Assembly: GCA_009602725.1 (NCBI GenBank)
Contig: WELB01000001.1
Span: 2,189,046-2,245,758 of the forward strand
From: Spirogloea muscicola
Lineage: Eukaryota; Streptophyta; Zygnematophyceae; Spirogloeales; Spirogloeaceae
Direction of reading: 5' to 3'
DNA length: 56,713 nt
Shown in pieces: positions 22,726-37,300 of the stretch; the first letter of the stretch is position 1, and each line of letters starts with the position of its first letter. Position numbers and translations under genes: made by a program. The notes under the pieces were generated by a model. It made no database searches. It was not told the DNA's origin and saw nothing but the letters and a program-made list of their open reading frames with translations.

Positions 22726-23522
22726 CAGTGCCCACTTGGCACGAGCTTCTCCGCCGCCGCTGCGAGACGAGGGAAACGGGGACCGCCCAGTTGCTCCACC
22801 CGCGGACCAATGGCGCCGCAGGTTGGCGTCGCCCTGGCCGCCCGTCCCAAGCCACGGGAGCGGAGCCTGACGGTTGCTGGGGGGCCGACGCTCGCAGGGC
22901 CCGGCGCCGCCACGTGTCACGCACCCCGAGCCCGCGGCAAGGGAGTCGGAGGCGAGGGACTCCGCCCGGCACGCGGGAACGAGGATGACGGAAGGCGGGA
23001 TGCCAGCAAGGCGGCCCAGACACACGTGGCAGCCAAGCTGGCGGCCGATCGGCCCCCCCGCGCCGGTTCGGAGCGCGCGAGGCTGGGCGTCGACGCCGGC
23101 GCACGGCGGCCCAGCGAGCCATGGCGGCCCCCCCCCCCTCCTTCCCTTCACCTCCCCTGGCTCCTCCCTCCTCCCTCTCTCCTCTGCCTCAGCAGCCGCT
23201 TTCTCTCTCGCAGCGCCGCCTCCTAACTGCCGCCGGCGTAGCTCCAGTACGGCGCCGTGGCCCCTGCAGCCGCAACTTGCCGCGCATGCGCCTGCCGGAA
23301 GGGCGCCGAAGCTCGCCGACCGCGCCCCACAGCACGTCCCCTAGTGTGGCCGGCGCCGCCGCTGCTGCCGCCGCTCCGTTCTGCTCCTCCACCTGCTGCC
23401 CGCTTGAGCAGGCCGGCCGCAGCTCCACCTCGGCCGTCTCTGATACGACTTCTTGCAGCTGCGCTGAGCCGAGGCGTGGGCCCGAGCCGCATGCTCATGC
23501 AGGCGCCGGTCTCTGCGGCAGC
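22726..23522. other. GC-rich region upstream of the proline-rich protein gene
   Basis: Long frames are open on both strands because of GC bias. None shows a family motif. It probably includes the promoter and 5' UTR of the gene at 23523; an upstream coding exon in the 23121-23520 frame cannot be excluded. Confidence 0.4.
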
Positions 23523-24168
23523 ATGAGGCCACGCCGGCGCGCTCTCGGCGGCGAGTCCCAGCATCAGCCGTCCACAATAGTGGCAAAGACGTTTCTGCTG
23601 TGCGTCGTCGCCAGCGCCCTCGTTGTGGCCAGAAGCCAACCGCCGCCGCTGCCTCCGCCGCCGCCGCCGCCACCGCCGCCACCGGCGGGCGGCTCGGGAC
23701 AGCCGGGCCAAGCCGGAGGCCCGTCGCAGGTCACGGTGCAGGTGCAGGTGAATGCGACCGGCGGCGGCGGNNNNNNNNNNNNNNNNNNNNNNNNNNNNNN
23801 NAAGCCCCCCACCGCCACCAGTGCCGCCGCCGCCATCGCCGCCGTCCCGGCAGTCGCCACCGCCGCCTCCACAGCGGCCCCCCCGCCGGCGGCCTCCTCC
23901 TGCGCCAGCGCCCGCCTCGCCGCCGCCCATCATCATCCCCTTCCCCCCGACGCTGCCGGCCTCGGGAGGTGCCACTACATCGCTCAGTGGTTCTGGGCGC
24001 GCCAAAAGCAGCTCAGCTGGGACCGTGGCGGCAGTGTCGTCTGTCCTCTCCGTGGGAGCAGCAGCCGCGCTCATAACCGCAATCGCACTGGCCATCCGGA
24101 GGAGGCTGAGGGAGCAGAGCCCCGCGCAAGAGGACAGTGACGAGCAGGCGTTGCATGCACAAGTATGA
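23523..24168 (+). CDS. Proline-rich single-pass membrane protein, interrupted by a sequence gap
   Basis: I do not recognise a family. The ATG at 23523 gives an Arg-rich start and a signal-peptide-like segment (TIVAKTFLLCVVASALVVA). Next come a polyproline tract, a Gly/Gln-rich segment and VTVQVQVNATGGG up to the 41-base gap (23771-23811). Beyond the gap the reading frame is different (a gap-size effect): PPPPVPPPPSPPSRQSPPPP, PIIIPFPPTLPASGG, a Ser/Thr-rich stretch, then a transmembrane helix (VAAVSSVLSVGAAAALITAI) with a basic stop-transfer (IRRRLREQ) and a short acidic tail ending HAQV-stop at 24168. This layout suggests an extracellular hydroxyproline-rich domain anchored by one helix, as in many algal cell-surface proteins. 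No intron is needed. Confidence 0.55.
23771..23811. other. Assembly gap (41 N)
   Basis: The gap lies inside the proline-rich coding sequence. The reading frame differs on its two sides, so the true length is not 41 modulo 3 or sequence is missing. Proline-codon repeats on both sides explain the assembly failure. Confidence 0.95.
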
Positions 24169-24797
24169 CCACCCTCCTTACCTGAAGCCACTGCCTGACT
24201 GTGATAGGAACATGAGATCCGCCCACCTTTAGATAATGTCGTACTTTTTTTGTTCTTAGATCGGTACAAGGTCTGGCGTCTTAGCACACAAGAAGCCGTA
24301 GGAGCCCTCGAAGTGTAGAGCTGCCTGTAGTAATTGACGTGATCATTGCGTGTCACCATAGCATGGATCGACACTTAAGAATGCCTTAAGATGGGCGTAT
24401 AGCAGCATCACTGCACCCACCCACAAGCTCATCTGAGCAGCAACCAAGGCGTCAGGCTTATTTACGTTCATGCTCGACATTGATTTCGATGCAAAGAGTG
24501 ACGCGAAGCTTACATGGGCCAAAACGCTCAGGCAGTGCCAATGACATCACAGTATGCCCAGACGACGAACCAGCCTTCAGCTGCTCTACCAAAGCATGCA
24601 CAATGAAGGCCTCTCTTACCTTCAAGAGAGGCAGTTCTGGCCCTTGTACAATGCAAGGGCGTCCTACTTATTGCGAGTCAGTCCAATAAGAGCCGCTACC
24701 ACTTGCATGCAGGTCTATGGGCACCGTCCAATGAAAATTTAGACGAGCGAACACCCCTGCAGGTGTAGGCAATTTGCCATCTAAATGCTGGTCAGCA
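24169..24797. other. Convergent intergenic region
   Basis: This lies between the stop of the proline-rich gene (+) and the stop of the acetyl-CoA acetyltransferase gene (-). I see no exon, RNA gene or repeat module. Confidence 0.5.
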
Positions 24798-28217
<3,420 letters not shown>

Positions 28218-28424
28218 CTTAGGTGAAATAGGCCTCCACGGCCCCGCCGCAGGTGTAGGCGGCGACGAGCCTGGGCGCTCCTCTCGTTACGTTGCCACCA
28301 AGGCTATCGCCATGGAGGCGCTGCTAGACCAGGCGCGGCTGGCCGGCCAGGCCGTACCGTCGCTGCAGGCCAGCCAGGGGCACACCTCGAGGTTGCAGCG
28401 CGACGTGCGGCGGCCGCGCCCGCC

Positions 28425-28471
28425 TGTTGCCGTTGCCGTTGCCGTTGCCGTTTCCGTTGCCGTTTCCGTTC
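28425..28471. repeat. Hexanucleotide tandem repeat (GTTGCC/GTTTCC)n
   Basis: About seven to eight uninterrupted units of GTTGCC with some GTTTCC variants. It lies within the divergent promoter region; any peptide it would encode (Val-Ala repeats) is not part of a supported gene. Confidence 0.85.
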
Positions 28472-28620
28472 ATGGCCGGCGGCGGCGGCGTCGGCGCGGG
28501 GTGCTGGGAGGCCCCCGGCGGCGAGCCGAGAGCGCCGCCTGAAGGCTCGAGGGAGGCCGACCGCCCGCCGCAGCGGCGGCGTCCTGAGCTGCCGCAGCAA
28601 GCTCTCGCGCAGTCCCTCGA

Positions 28621-28651
<31 letters not shown>

Positions 28652-28857
28652 AGGCGCAGCGATGGCGGCGGCGGCGCGGAAAGCGGCTGGATGCAGCTGG
28701 ACGTAGCTGCGACCAGGAGGGCGGGAAGCGAAGGTGCCGGGCTGGGTCCGAGGGGCGGGCAGGGCGTGGAAAGAGTGCGCCGCTGCCCGGGCGGGGCTTG
28801 TCGGAGCCAGCACGCCCGGACGGGAAGATTTTAGGAGCCTTACGGCCCTTTTGGACC

Positions 28858-28928
28858 CTCTGTTGATTCTTTTTTGGGCTGGCTTTCTCCAGCCCCCTAT
28901 CCTCAATGGGCGAGCACTTTCTTCTTTT
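28858..28928 (-). repeat. H1 hairpin module just upstream of the PPR start
   Basis: Reverse form: TTGATTCTTTTTTGGGCTGG, CTTTCTCCAGCCCCCTATCC, TCAATGGGCGAGCACTTTCT. It ends about 36 bases before the preferred ATG at 28964, so it would lie in the 5' UTR or core promoter. No LINE coding sequence is attached. Confidence 0.8.
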
Positions 28929-28963
28929 GTCCACTCCTTCCGGGCCGCGGGCAGCGCCTGGAA

Positions 28964-31632
28964 ATGCTCACGGCGGCGGGGGCGGGGGCGTTGCTCAGGT
29001 TCGAAGCCGGCACACTCGTCCCCGCCGCGGCGAAGGCTTGGCAAGGCAGTGCCCCCACCGGCGGCGGCGGTGGCGGCGGCGGCGGGCGCGGCACTGGCGA
29101 CGCTGCGGCCGCGGCGCTCTCGACGAGACTGGCGGCGGCAGGAGGCTGGCCTTCGGCGGCGGCTGCGAGAGCCTCCCGCCAGCGGCGGCGGTGGCGGTGG
29201 CGGCAGCGTCCGGTGCGATGGTGGNCCGGCAGCGGCCGCTACGCCGTCGGCATTGCCGCCGCCGCTCGACCACGCCGCTGTCGCCAGCAGGGGCTGCAGC
29301 GGCACCTTCTCCCGACGCCGGCATGGCGTCGCCGCGGCGGCAGCGGCTCACGAGAGCCGAGGTACGCCGGCGGCGGCCAAGCCGCTGATCGTCGGCAAGG
29401 TCACGCGGAAGGCGCTGGCGCTGCTAACGGAGCTCAAGACCCGCCCCCACAGTGAGGAGGAGCTCCGTGATGCGCTTGCCAGGTCCGCCACGAGCCTCGC
29501 TCGCTCAACGTAGCTCAGACTGGGTTACCACGCACCTTAACCTTAACCCTTAACCCTAACCCTAAATCGTATAATCCTAAACCTAGCTCGTGACTCTTGC
29601 AGTAGGCATTGCCCTTGCATTGTCGAATTAGACGCTTTCTGGACATTATTGAGGGTTCGTCGGTTGTCATAAGGCCCACATCAAGCAACGACTTACACTG
29701 CAATGCAGGTGGAGCAAGTCCATGCTACCGCGGCGGCGGGACATCATGAACGTCATCAAGGAGCTGGACCGCGCAGAGACGCGCACGCTCTGCTTCATGG
29801 TAAGGAGCACCGCTTCATCAAGCGCAGGTCCTGGTCTTCCAGAGCCACTGATGTTCCTTTTCACCACCACTATCCGACTTACACAGCCGCCCCTTCAATG
29901 TGCTCTCCTTCCAGGTCTCTGAGTGGGCGCTGAGATTTGAGAGTTACGAGGCGAATAAGCGAGACTACACGATGCTCCTGCAGCGCTATGGCCAACAGCG
30001 ACGGATTGCTGACTGCGAGCGGGTTTACCGGCAAATGCAAGAGGCCTCGTTCGAGCCCGACATGGTGTCTTGCACGATCATGATAGAGGCATATGGGCGC
30101 GCCAAGGAAGTCGACAAGGCGGCCGCCATGCTCACTGAGATCTCGCGCCTCGGTATGGCGCCCGATCACAAGGCATACTGTGCACTCATCATCGCCTTCG
30201 GCTCCGCCGCCCGGCCGGCAGATGCGGAGGGTGTGCTCCTGGTACGTCATGACCACGTGCCCTCGCTTGTCTTACAATGTTGAAGTTATCCACAAGATTC
30301 TTAAGAGGATGAAATGTGAACCCAATATATAGCCAAGGGCCTAAGTGTTTCCCAACTTTCAGTTCTCATGCATCCTCCTTGCAGGATATGGAGGACGCTG
30401 GCTGTCTTCCCAACCAGCACATATACAGCGCATTGATGACAGCATATGGGAGGCAGGGCCTGGCGGACGATGCGCAGCGCATCTTTGATCGCATGCAGTT
30501 TCGATCAAAGCTCCTGCCTGACGCTAAGTGCTATACCTCGCTGCTCGATGCGTATGGGCGCGCTGGCGAGCCAGAGAAAGCGCGCACTGTATTCCAGGTG
30601 TGTCCCTCCACCGAGTCTGTCCACTTCACAGTCCTGAGTATAGTCATGTCGCATGAGCTGCAACTTAGAACGCTTCAGGTGCAAGTGAGGGTCAGCGGAC
30701 CGGCCAAACTCTCTGTCTAATGTACATAATTGCTGGCAATCATAATCATTGGTATACGCAGAACATGCGGAAGGTGGGGTATGTGCCAGATGATGTGGCC
30801 CTGTCGCTGATGGTGGAAGCCTACGCACACAAAGGCATGTGCCGGGAGGCCGTGGCGGCTGTTCTGGAGGTGGAACAGCTTGGGCAAAGGCCCGGCGTGG
30901 AGACCATGACAGCTCTAATTGGGTAGGCAGCCCTGTCCTGCTATTTACTTATCATGTTGCTCTCTGCTGCATTACCACCGCTGTAGAGGATCGTGATAAG
31001 CTTGCAGTTACCGCTCCCTTGCCACTAGCTGGTTGCAGCACGTAATCAGCGTCAATGCAAGGCGTTCACATATTTCTGGTTGCGTGCAGCTTGTTTGGCA
31101 AGCAGAAGCTCCTTGCTGAGGCTGAGGAGGTTTTCCATGAAATGAAGCAGGCAAGCCCTGTGGCTCGGACACAAGCCCAGACCGTCTGAGACAATTTGCA
31201 TGCTCTATGCAGCTGCAGTTTCACGGCAAGACTTGTCAGCATGAAGGGTCTTCAGTACGTGAGAGTCTGGCTTATTGTACATTTGCAACTTGATTGCAGA
31301 CGGGGCTTGACCCCACAAGGAGGACGTACACGCAAATGTATGCTGCTTATGCAGCGGCGGGACAGGCAAGCAAGGCGCAGGTGGTGCTGGAGGAGATGCG
31401 GTTGACTGGATGGACTCCTGACGAGTACAGCTACTCGAGGATGGTGCAAGCCCTCTTAGATGGGGGCTGCAACTCTGAGGCCCTGGCGCTCCACCAAAGT
31501 GTGGTTGACCTCGGGCTTCAGCTGCAGGAAGACCTAGAGCAGAGGATCATTAGCATTAGTGAGCTCCAAGCTTCAAGACAGTCGTCCGCAGGCCAAGGGC
31601 TTGTCATGAGTACCGTCAATGCAGAGGGTTAG
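28964..31632 (+). CDS. Pentatricopeptide repeat protein, P class, probably organellar
   Basis: Exons that fit in phase: first exon ending 29482, then 29709-29799, 29915-30241, 30385-30597, 30762-30922, 31090-31150, 31300-31632. The repeats carry PPR signatures: TIMIEAYGRAKEVDKAAAML, YCALIIAFGSAARPADAEGV, YSALMTAYGRQGLADDAQRI, YTSLLDAYGRAGEPEKARTV, LSLMVEAYAHKGMCREAV and YTQMYAAYAAAGQASKAQVV. There is no E or DYW extension, so RNA binding or stability rather than C-to-U editing is expected. The N-terminal region is GC-rich. ATG 28964 (MLTAAGAGALLRFEAG) looks like a targeting peptide but is in another frame than the exon end (KVTRKALALLTELKTRPHS); the single N at 29225 lies between, so a base-count error there is likely. 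The intron after 31150 uses a GC donor (AG-GCAAGC). Confidence 0.8.
29536..29566 (+). repeat. Short telomere-like array in the first PPR intron
   Basis: Units of CCTTAA, CCCTTAA and CCCTAA in a row, then CCCTAAA, inside the intron 29483-29708. It resembles a degenerate plant-type telomere repeat (CCCTAAA)n. Confidence 0.75.
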
Positions 31633-33011
31633 AATTCCCAGTTGCTGCCTGAGTCTCTCCAAGAAGTCTAATTGCACGTCCCGCATGTCCTTGCATGCAA
31701 GATGGCCGCAGGTGGTGGCAACAGCAGCAGCGAGACGGATGAGCATGTGGGGGCGGGTCCAGTATGAGCAAGCAAAGGGGGTTCTGAAAAGGGTGAGGCA
31801 GAAGGATGAAGGATGGGGAGGAGTGGGGGAGGTGGGGGAAAGGTTGACAGAAGTAACTGGAGCTTTGGGACATTCCTGCAAGCGAAGAAAAGATGGGAAC
31901 AGACTTGCGGACGCGATGGTGCTTTTGAGGATCTCGCGGGATGCAAGTAGTCAGGCAAAGCTTGCTGTCTGTCTGCCGTGTCCTGTGCCATAGGGCAGTC
32001 AGGATGTTTAAACTTGTATTCTTGATTGCTCAGGCAATCATGGCCAGGCTATGGGACATGTTAGGGAAAAGCTGACAACCACGACCAAGCTACTGGGATG
32101 TTAAGTCGACAAGCATGTGCAGCTCACATGAGGGGCAGGGGGGGGTGCAGATAACCAGCTGGCGCAGATAACCAGCTTGACCACCGTGATCGACTTTTGA
32201 AGCATTGGCTGTCCGTGCCACACCCTGATGGGCCTCGCGCATGAGCAGTCCTTGAGGTAACAGGTTCTTTATTGCAGCTGCGCAAGATTGAGCAATGTGC
32301 TGTATTTACACCATTGGTGGTCTGGCATGGCCAATGGCTATCTGGGGGCAGCCGTAGTCCAAGCAAGCTCTCGTCCTGCCTCCCATAGTACATGCACTGT
32401 TAGAGCGAATCCTGCCTCATGAGGTGCTGCTTGTCTGGTGTGAGAGGCCACTAGTGTTGCATCTTGGCCTTCTTGGGTAACAAAGGCAATTGCCAATAAC
32501 GGACTCCAACATCTGACGGCCTTTAGGGGTGGCTAGTTTGCAGCCATTTCCTTCAGAATGATATGCTGTTGTGTCTTCTGGTCGTCTGAGTGAAGAACTT
32601 CCCTGGGCATGTAGGCCTGTCGATTGTCATCTCGAGCAAGCGGCAATGGGGTAAAAGTGATGCGCTCTAGCAAGATGCGCACATGCAGACCGGCGGTCGC
32701 ACTACAACGTGCCCTCCTTAGCCTTGCCCTCAGATAAGAGCACAAGCGGCCGGCGACAGAGAAGGCTGCGAGGACCGCAGCGGCGACCGAAGCTCCGGAG
32801 TCAGCAGCCCCGCTGCCGGGGGCCCTATCGTCCATCCGCGACGGTCTCCAGAGCCAGACCCACAGCACCTGCAGGCCGTCAGGCTAGACGCTGTGCGCTT
32901 CGAGCTAAGTTGGGGCAGGTTTAGGGTTTAAAAGTCAGGCGGCCCGCGGAGGGTGCTGGCGCAGCTGTGCGGGGGTGAGGAGAAGGCTGGTGGTGCAGCG
33001 TGAGAGGGAGG
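31633..33011. other. Mostly empty region with one small minus-strand ORF
   Basis: After the PPR stop I see no recognised gene. A minus-strand frame 32835-32533 could encode 100 aa starting MDDRAPGSGAADSG, with a hydrophobic-basic segment (VAAAVLAAFSVAGRLCSYLR); it sits in a GC-rich patch like other first exons here and may be the first exon of an unidentified gene. A 15-base direct repeat (GCAGATAACCAGCTT-like) lies at about 32146-32177. Confidence 0.3.
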
Positions 33012-33320
33012 CCAAGTCAAGCCAACACACTGTTCCGGCAAAAGCTAGTGCAAATGTTGGGTTACATAAACCGAAGCGCTATGCCTCGAGGCAACATTTG
33101 AATGCACGCTGAAGGGGGAGGTCAGTACCCACGAGTGAGTACGTACGAGTCCTACACAGGAAGAAGTGAGCTCTTCTGCAAAAGTGAGAGAGGGAGGGAG
33201 AAGGCGCGCTTTTGCGCATGCATGAAAGGGTGGGCAAAATCAAGTCAACACATTGTTGAAGCAAAGCTAGTGCAAAGTGGGGCTACATCAAAGCGAAGCC
33301 CTATGCTATGGTAAGGTAAC
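33012..33320 (+). repeat. Two diverged copies of a second hairpin repeat (AGTGCAAAG...AGCCCTATGC)
   Basis: At about 33012-33090 and 33243-33320 the same sequence occurs in two states: ACACTGTT, AAAGCTAGTGCAAA, GGGGCTACATCAAAGCGAAG, CCCTATGCTA. A third copy lies at 52405-52470. GGGCT and AGCCC could pair across CACATAAA-like loops. The second copy runs directly into the minus-strand LINE-tail fragment at 33330. Confidence 0.65.
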
Positions 33321-33329
33321 GGTGTGACG

Positions 33330-33680
33330 TTCTTACCAAAGGGTGAGCACATACAAAGTCGACAAGCTAATTGGGGAGCCGCAGCGCCGCCACGGAAGCC
33401 GGTGGCCTGACTAAGGGCGCGCCAAGCACGCTGATAGCCAGCCAGAGATTGCACGTGGGGAGTCCGGAGCACAGCCACGGAAGACCAGAGGCCCTGACTG
33501 GGGATCTGGGGGCGAGAGCGGGCCTCCTCGAGGCTGCCCGGCAGGGCCGCGTGGCCATGCACGAGGCGCGGCCCGTGACGTGCTTGATCAGGGGGACTCA
33601 GTTCTGCATGCACGCAGTAGAAAGTGCTCGCCCATAGAGGATAGGGGCTAAAAAAGCAAGCCCAAAAAAGAATGAACAGA
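33330..33680 (-). repeat. LINE-tail fragment and degenerate H1 module
   Basis: The minus strand of 33330-33440 encodes RALSQATGFRGGAAAPQL, matching the copy at 10-130. At 33617-33680 lies a decayed H1 module (AAAGTGCTCGCCCATAGAGG, GGGGCTA-AAAAA-GCAAGCCC, AAAAAAGAATGAACAG), whose stem has a mismatch in both arms. Confidence 0.65.
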
Positions 33681-34369
33681 CTACGAGACAGTCCGGCTTG
33701 CACGCAGTAGAGCCTTCCGCCCGCTCGCGTGCCCTCCGCCGCACGCGTCCCGCACACTCATCGGCGTGCCCGCATTACAACCTTCCATTGGCTCAGCGTC
33801 GCGCAAGTCTCGCCCTCCCCCGTGCCCGCCTCGCGCGCTCGGTCGCTCTGCCCCGCTGCCCCCATCGCCGTCTCAGCCGCTCTCAGGCGCTCTCCGCCAT
33901 CCGGGCCTCGTCGCCTTTTGCCCAGCCTGCGGCTCCGCAGAGTGTACATGCAGAGGATACATACATCAGAGGGAATACGTAGTTGATTCCTCCCTTTCCC
34001 TCTGTGTGCACTCGGCTGGCGTTCACGGAAGCCCTCTGGGTTATTCTGATCACGTGTATCATGCTGTATGCCACTGGCGGCAGCGTGATGAGCGGAATTC
34101 GCGTGGCACTATCAGCAGCCGCGCTCTCGCTTTTCGTAGAAAAATGGGCTGCTGAGATCATAAGGGCGGCTGTAACAGCCAGCCAGGTGCATACAGAGCG
34201 CTTTCATGACTGAACTTATTCTTCTGTCATCCCGTCGCTCGTCGCCCGATCCCCGCGGCTCCATCGGATCGGTCGTGCGGGAACGGGCGGCGCCCCGGCG
34301 CCGCCGCCGTCGCCCGCCCGCCGAGGCCCCGCGCCGCCATCATCGCCGCAAAAGCGCGCGAACTCGTGC
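33681..34369. other. Region upstream of the homeodomain-B3 gene
   Basis: No confident gene is seen. A plus-strand frame 33983-34213 (76 aa) includes a hydrophobic segment (ALWVILITCIMLYATGG), which could be a short membrane peptide or chance. From 34230 the DNA becomes very GC-rich, as at other first exons. Confidence 0.3.
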
Positions 34370-37300
34370 ATGCCCTGCAAGCTCCCAGCCCGTGGGGGAG
34401 GCAGCCNCCCTGCCCGGGGCTCGGCCTCCGACTGGCGGCGGCCGCCTTGGGCGGCCCTCCGCCCGCTCGGCCGTGCGCCGCAGCAGCCGTCGTCCCCCCC
34501 GAGGATGAAGATTTCCATGCAGCACTATGTGAGTTGATACCCAGGTCGCAGCCCAAGCTCCTGCTCGGCTGCTGCTGCACCGGGGCAAGCCTCTTGATCA
34601 CTGCGCAGCGCTGCGCCGCTTAGCGTCGTCGAGCATGCCGTGCCTGCAGGAGAGGCTGCGGAAGTTGGCGGAGAAGGTCAACTGGGACGGGACGGGGGTC
34701 GAGGTGCTGCCGCAGACCAGGGAGGTCTGCTCGGAGGTGAACATGCAGATGAAGCAGGTCAAGAAGTGGATTGCGAACCACAGGCCCAAGGTACGGGAAC
34801 GACCGCCGCTAGACTGGCACATGCGAATCTTGGCATGGTACAAGACAACGTTGAAGGGATGGCTTGACGGTCAATTGCACACTGCTTGTGTTTAAGCAGC
34901 ATGAATATCTACTAGCAGCTGATTGTCAGCATTGGAGCAACTTCTAGCGAAGATGATCTGTGAATTGTGGCAGTAGCAAGCGTACAAGTGCAGCTGGGCT
35001 GCTCTGCATGTGTGGCAAGATCACACAGGGATTGTGTGCAGGAAGACCCCATCAGCTCAACCTCAGACTCGCGCCCTCGATGATCTCGCGGCACCGGGCA
35101 TTGCAGAGCGAGGACAGTTGCTGTGGTGGGTCCAGGCCATCCTCCGCTTCTGGGCCAGCCCCGCCGAAGTTCGATGCCCGGAGCAGCGGCAAGGCAGCAC
35201 GGAACGAGACCCTGGAGGAGCTCCGGGCGAGGCTGGGCATGCGCCCCGGGGCGAAGCCAGACCTGAGCCTGGCCTTGGCCACGAGCCCCAGGAGCGTGCT
35301 CGAGCACCAGAGCTCGGTGGAACTGGAGGAGCCTGAGCTCGAGTCCTGCATCGACGAGGCGAGCCTGGACAACACATCGCCGCCAGGGCTCCCACCCTGG
35401 CCCTCGAGCTTGTTCCAGCTCGACTGCTCCGACTTCTCGATTGGCCTGCTGGCGGACGTGCCCGACACACCGACAGACCCCGACCCAGATCCAGATCCAG
35501 ACCCAGATTGCTCGGAGTCGGAAGCGTTGCCCCTGCCCGACGGCCTCACCATGCCAGACCTGGCTTCGTGGCTCCCGGCGCCCTTGCCTGCTCATAGCGG
35601 CCCAGACCTTGAGGCCAACGGCAACCTGAGCCAGTGGGGCGACTTGTATCGATGGCTCCCCCCGGCCTATGGGCCCTACAGCTGGCACGCGCCGTCAGCC
35701 TGCGGCAGCTGGAGCTGCCCGGCCCCTCATATTCAGAGACTGGGACTGACGCCCACTACGTCAGGGACAGGCTTCAGAGGCATGGGGCCTAAGGTCAGCA
35801 CAACTTCCTTCTTGGCTACTGACCTTGCAATGTCAGCAGAGTCAGTGTGTGCTAAGTATGGATTTCATCATCAGACACTGACTAGTGTTATCCATGTCGT
35901 GCAAGCAGAGCCAAATTGAGGCGGTCTTGTTCGAGAAGCTGCTGAGCCAAAGCGACACCAACCACCTCGGTCGCATCATACTTCCAAAGGTCTGTTACCT
36001 GAAGCAATAATCAAGCCAGCAATGATGAAGCTATATGCTGTGTTCTTGCTTTGAACATGACTGGCCAATCCAGACAATGGACGAACAAATAGTATTAGCT
36101 CAAAGGCATGTTATACAAGAGTCTGGCCGGCCACAACGAGCATGCATCTGCATGAGTGCCGTCCTCGGCGTTGACATTTGCAATTGGATTTGCTACGTTG
36201 CCGCATAGAAGTGGAAGGCAGCTCGTGTCAAGTTCAAACTTTGACATTTTAAAGCAGCATATGAACAACTTGATCCCATCCGCTTCCCAAGTTGCCCAGT
36301 GCAGGGTGCTGCTGAGCAATTTCTGCCCCACTGTGAAGACAAGGAGGGGCTGCACCTGATAGTTGAAGACAGTTGTGGTGGTCAGTGGTGTTTCCGTTAC
36401 AGGTATGTCCTACTGAAAACGAGGTCACAAGAGTAATCTCCAAGCATATAGCCCCTTATAGCATCCTACATTTGATGAACTTGCTGATCGACAAGAATTA
36501 CGCTAGCACTGAGAGTATGCAATCAGACGTGATGCCAAGGGCCGAGGAAGTTGGTTGCTGACAAAAGCTTAATCAAGCATGCCGGTTGCAACACAGGTAT
36601 TGGCCGAATAACAAGAGCAAGATGTATGTGCTGGAACAAGCAGGTCTCCTGCCTTCGCCAACCAAGCATGCAGCTGCTTTTAGATCTTATCAAGCACTAA
36701 ACTTGCTGAAAGTGAAGCCCAGTAATAGTGCAATGCATTTTCCTGCAGTGACGTAGTTTGGTGTCATTTTCTCGAGTAGAAAGCACTAGAGTTGCCACAT
36801 AGATTTCACGGTCCGAAAAGCCCTGGTTAACACAATCTGGTTGACAAAATGTGCTGTTTCACAATATCAACAACTTTTCTCGCTTGCAAATAGGTGACTA
36901 CATCAAAGCTCATGGACTGGAACGAGGGGACATTGTTGAGTTTTGCCGGTCTACCCATGGGCACTTGGTACTTCATCTGGCCTAGTGCATTCATATGCCG
37001 TCCTGTATGTACAATAATATAGATATCTTGAAGGCCATGGAAGAGATTAGCAACATAAGGACTCTTCTCGCCGTCGGTCATAGCTAAGCGTGACACTCTT
37101 CGGTCATGTGCAGGGGAGTGAAGCATTTGGCAATGGAAGCAGGGCCGCCTGACTTTTTGCTGTAGAAGGCAAGTTGCTTGAACACCGGCGATGATGTTTA
37201 CATACACTAATGCAGGTGCTCCAGGAAAAGAAAGGCGACCACAAGGAGTTCACGAAAGCGCCCTCAAGAGGACAACCTCTGTCAACGACAAAGCAAGCCT

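Larger units (their letters stand above)
28218..28963. promoter_or_regulatory. Divergent promoter region, AACT / PPR gene
   Basis: This is a GC-rich region between two divergent start codons. It holds a hexamer tandem repeat (28425-28471), GGC/GCG triplet runs (about 28620-28655) and a hairpin module (28858-28928). Long open frames on both strands reflect composition. Confidence 0.45.

Noticed and set aside
22131-22988. Plus-strand ORF of 285 aa
   Set aside because: It runs through LINE UTR and three hairpin modules before entering GC-rich DNA; repeat content explains the open frame.
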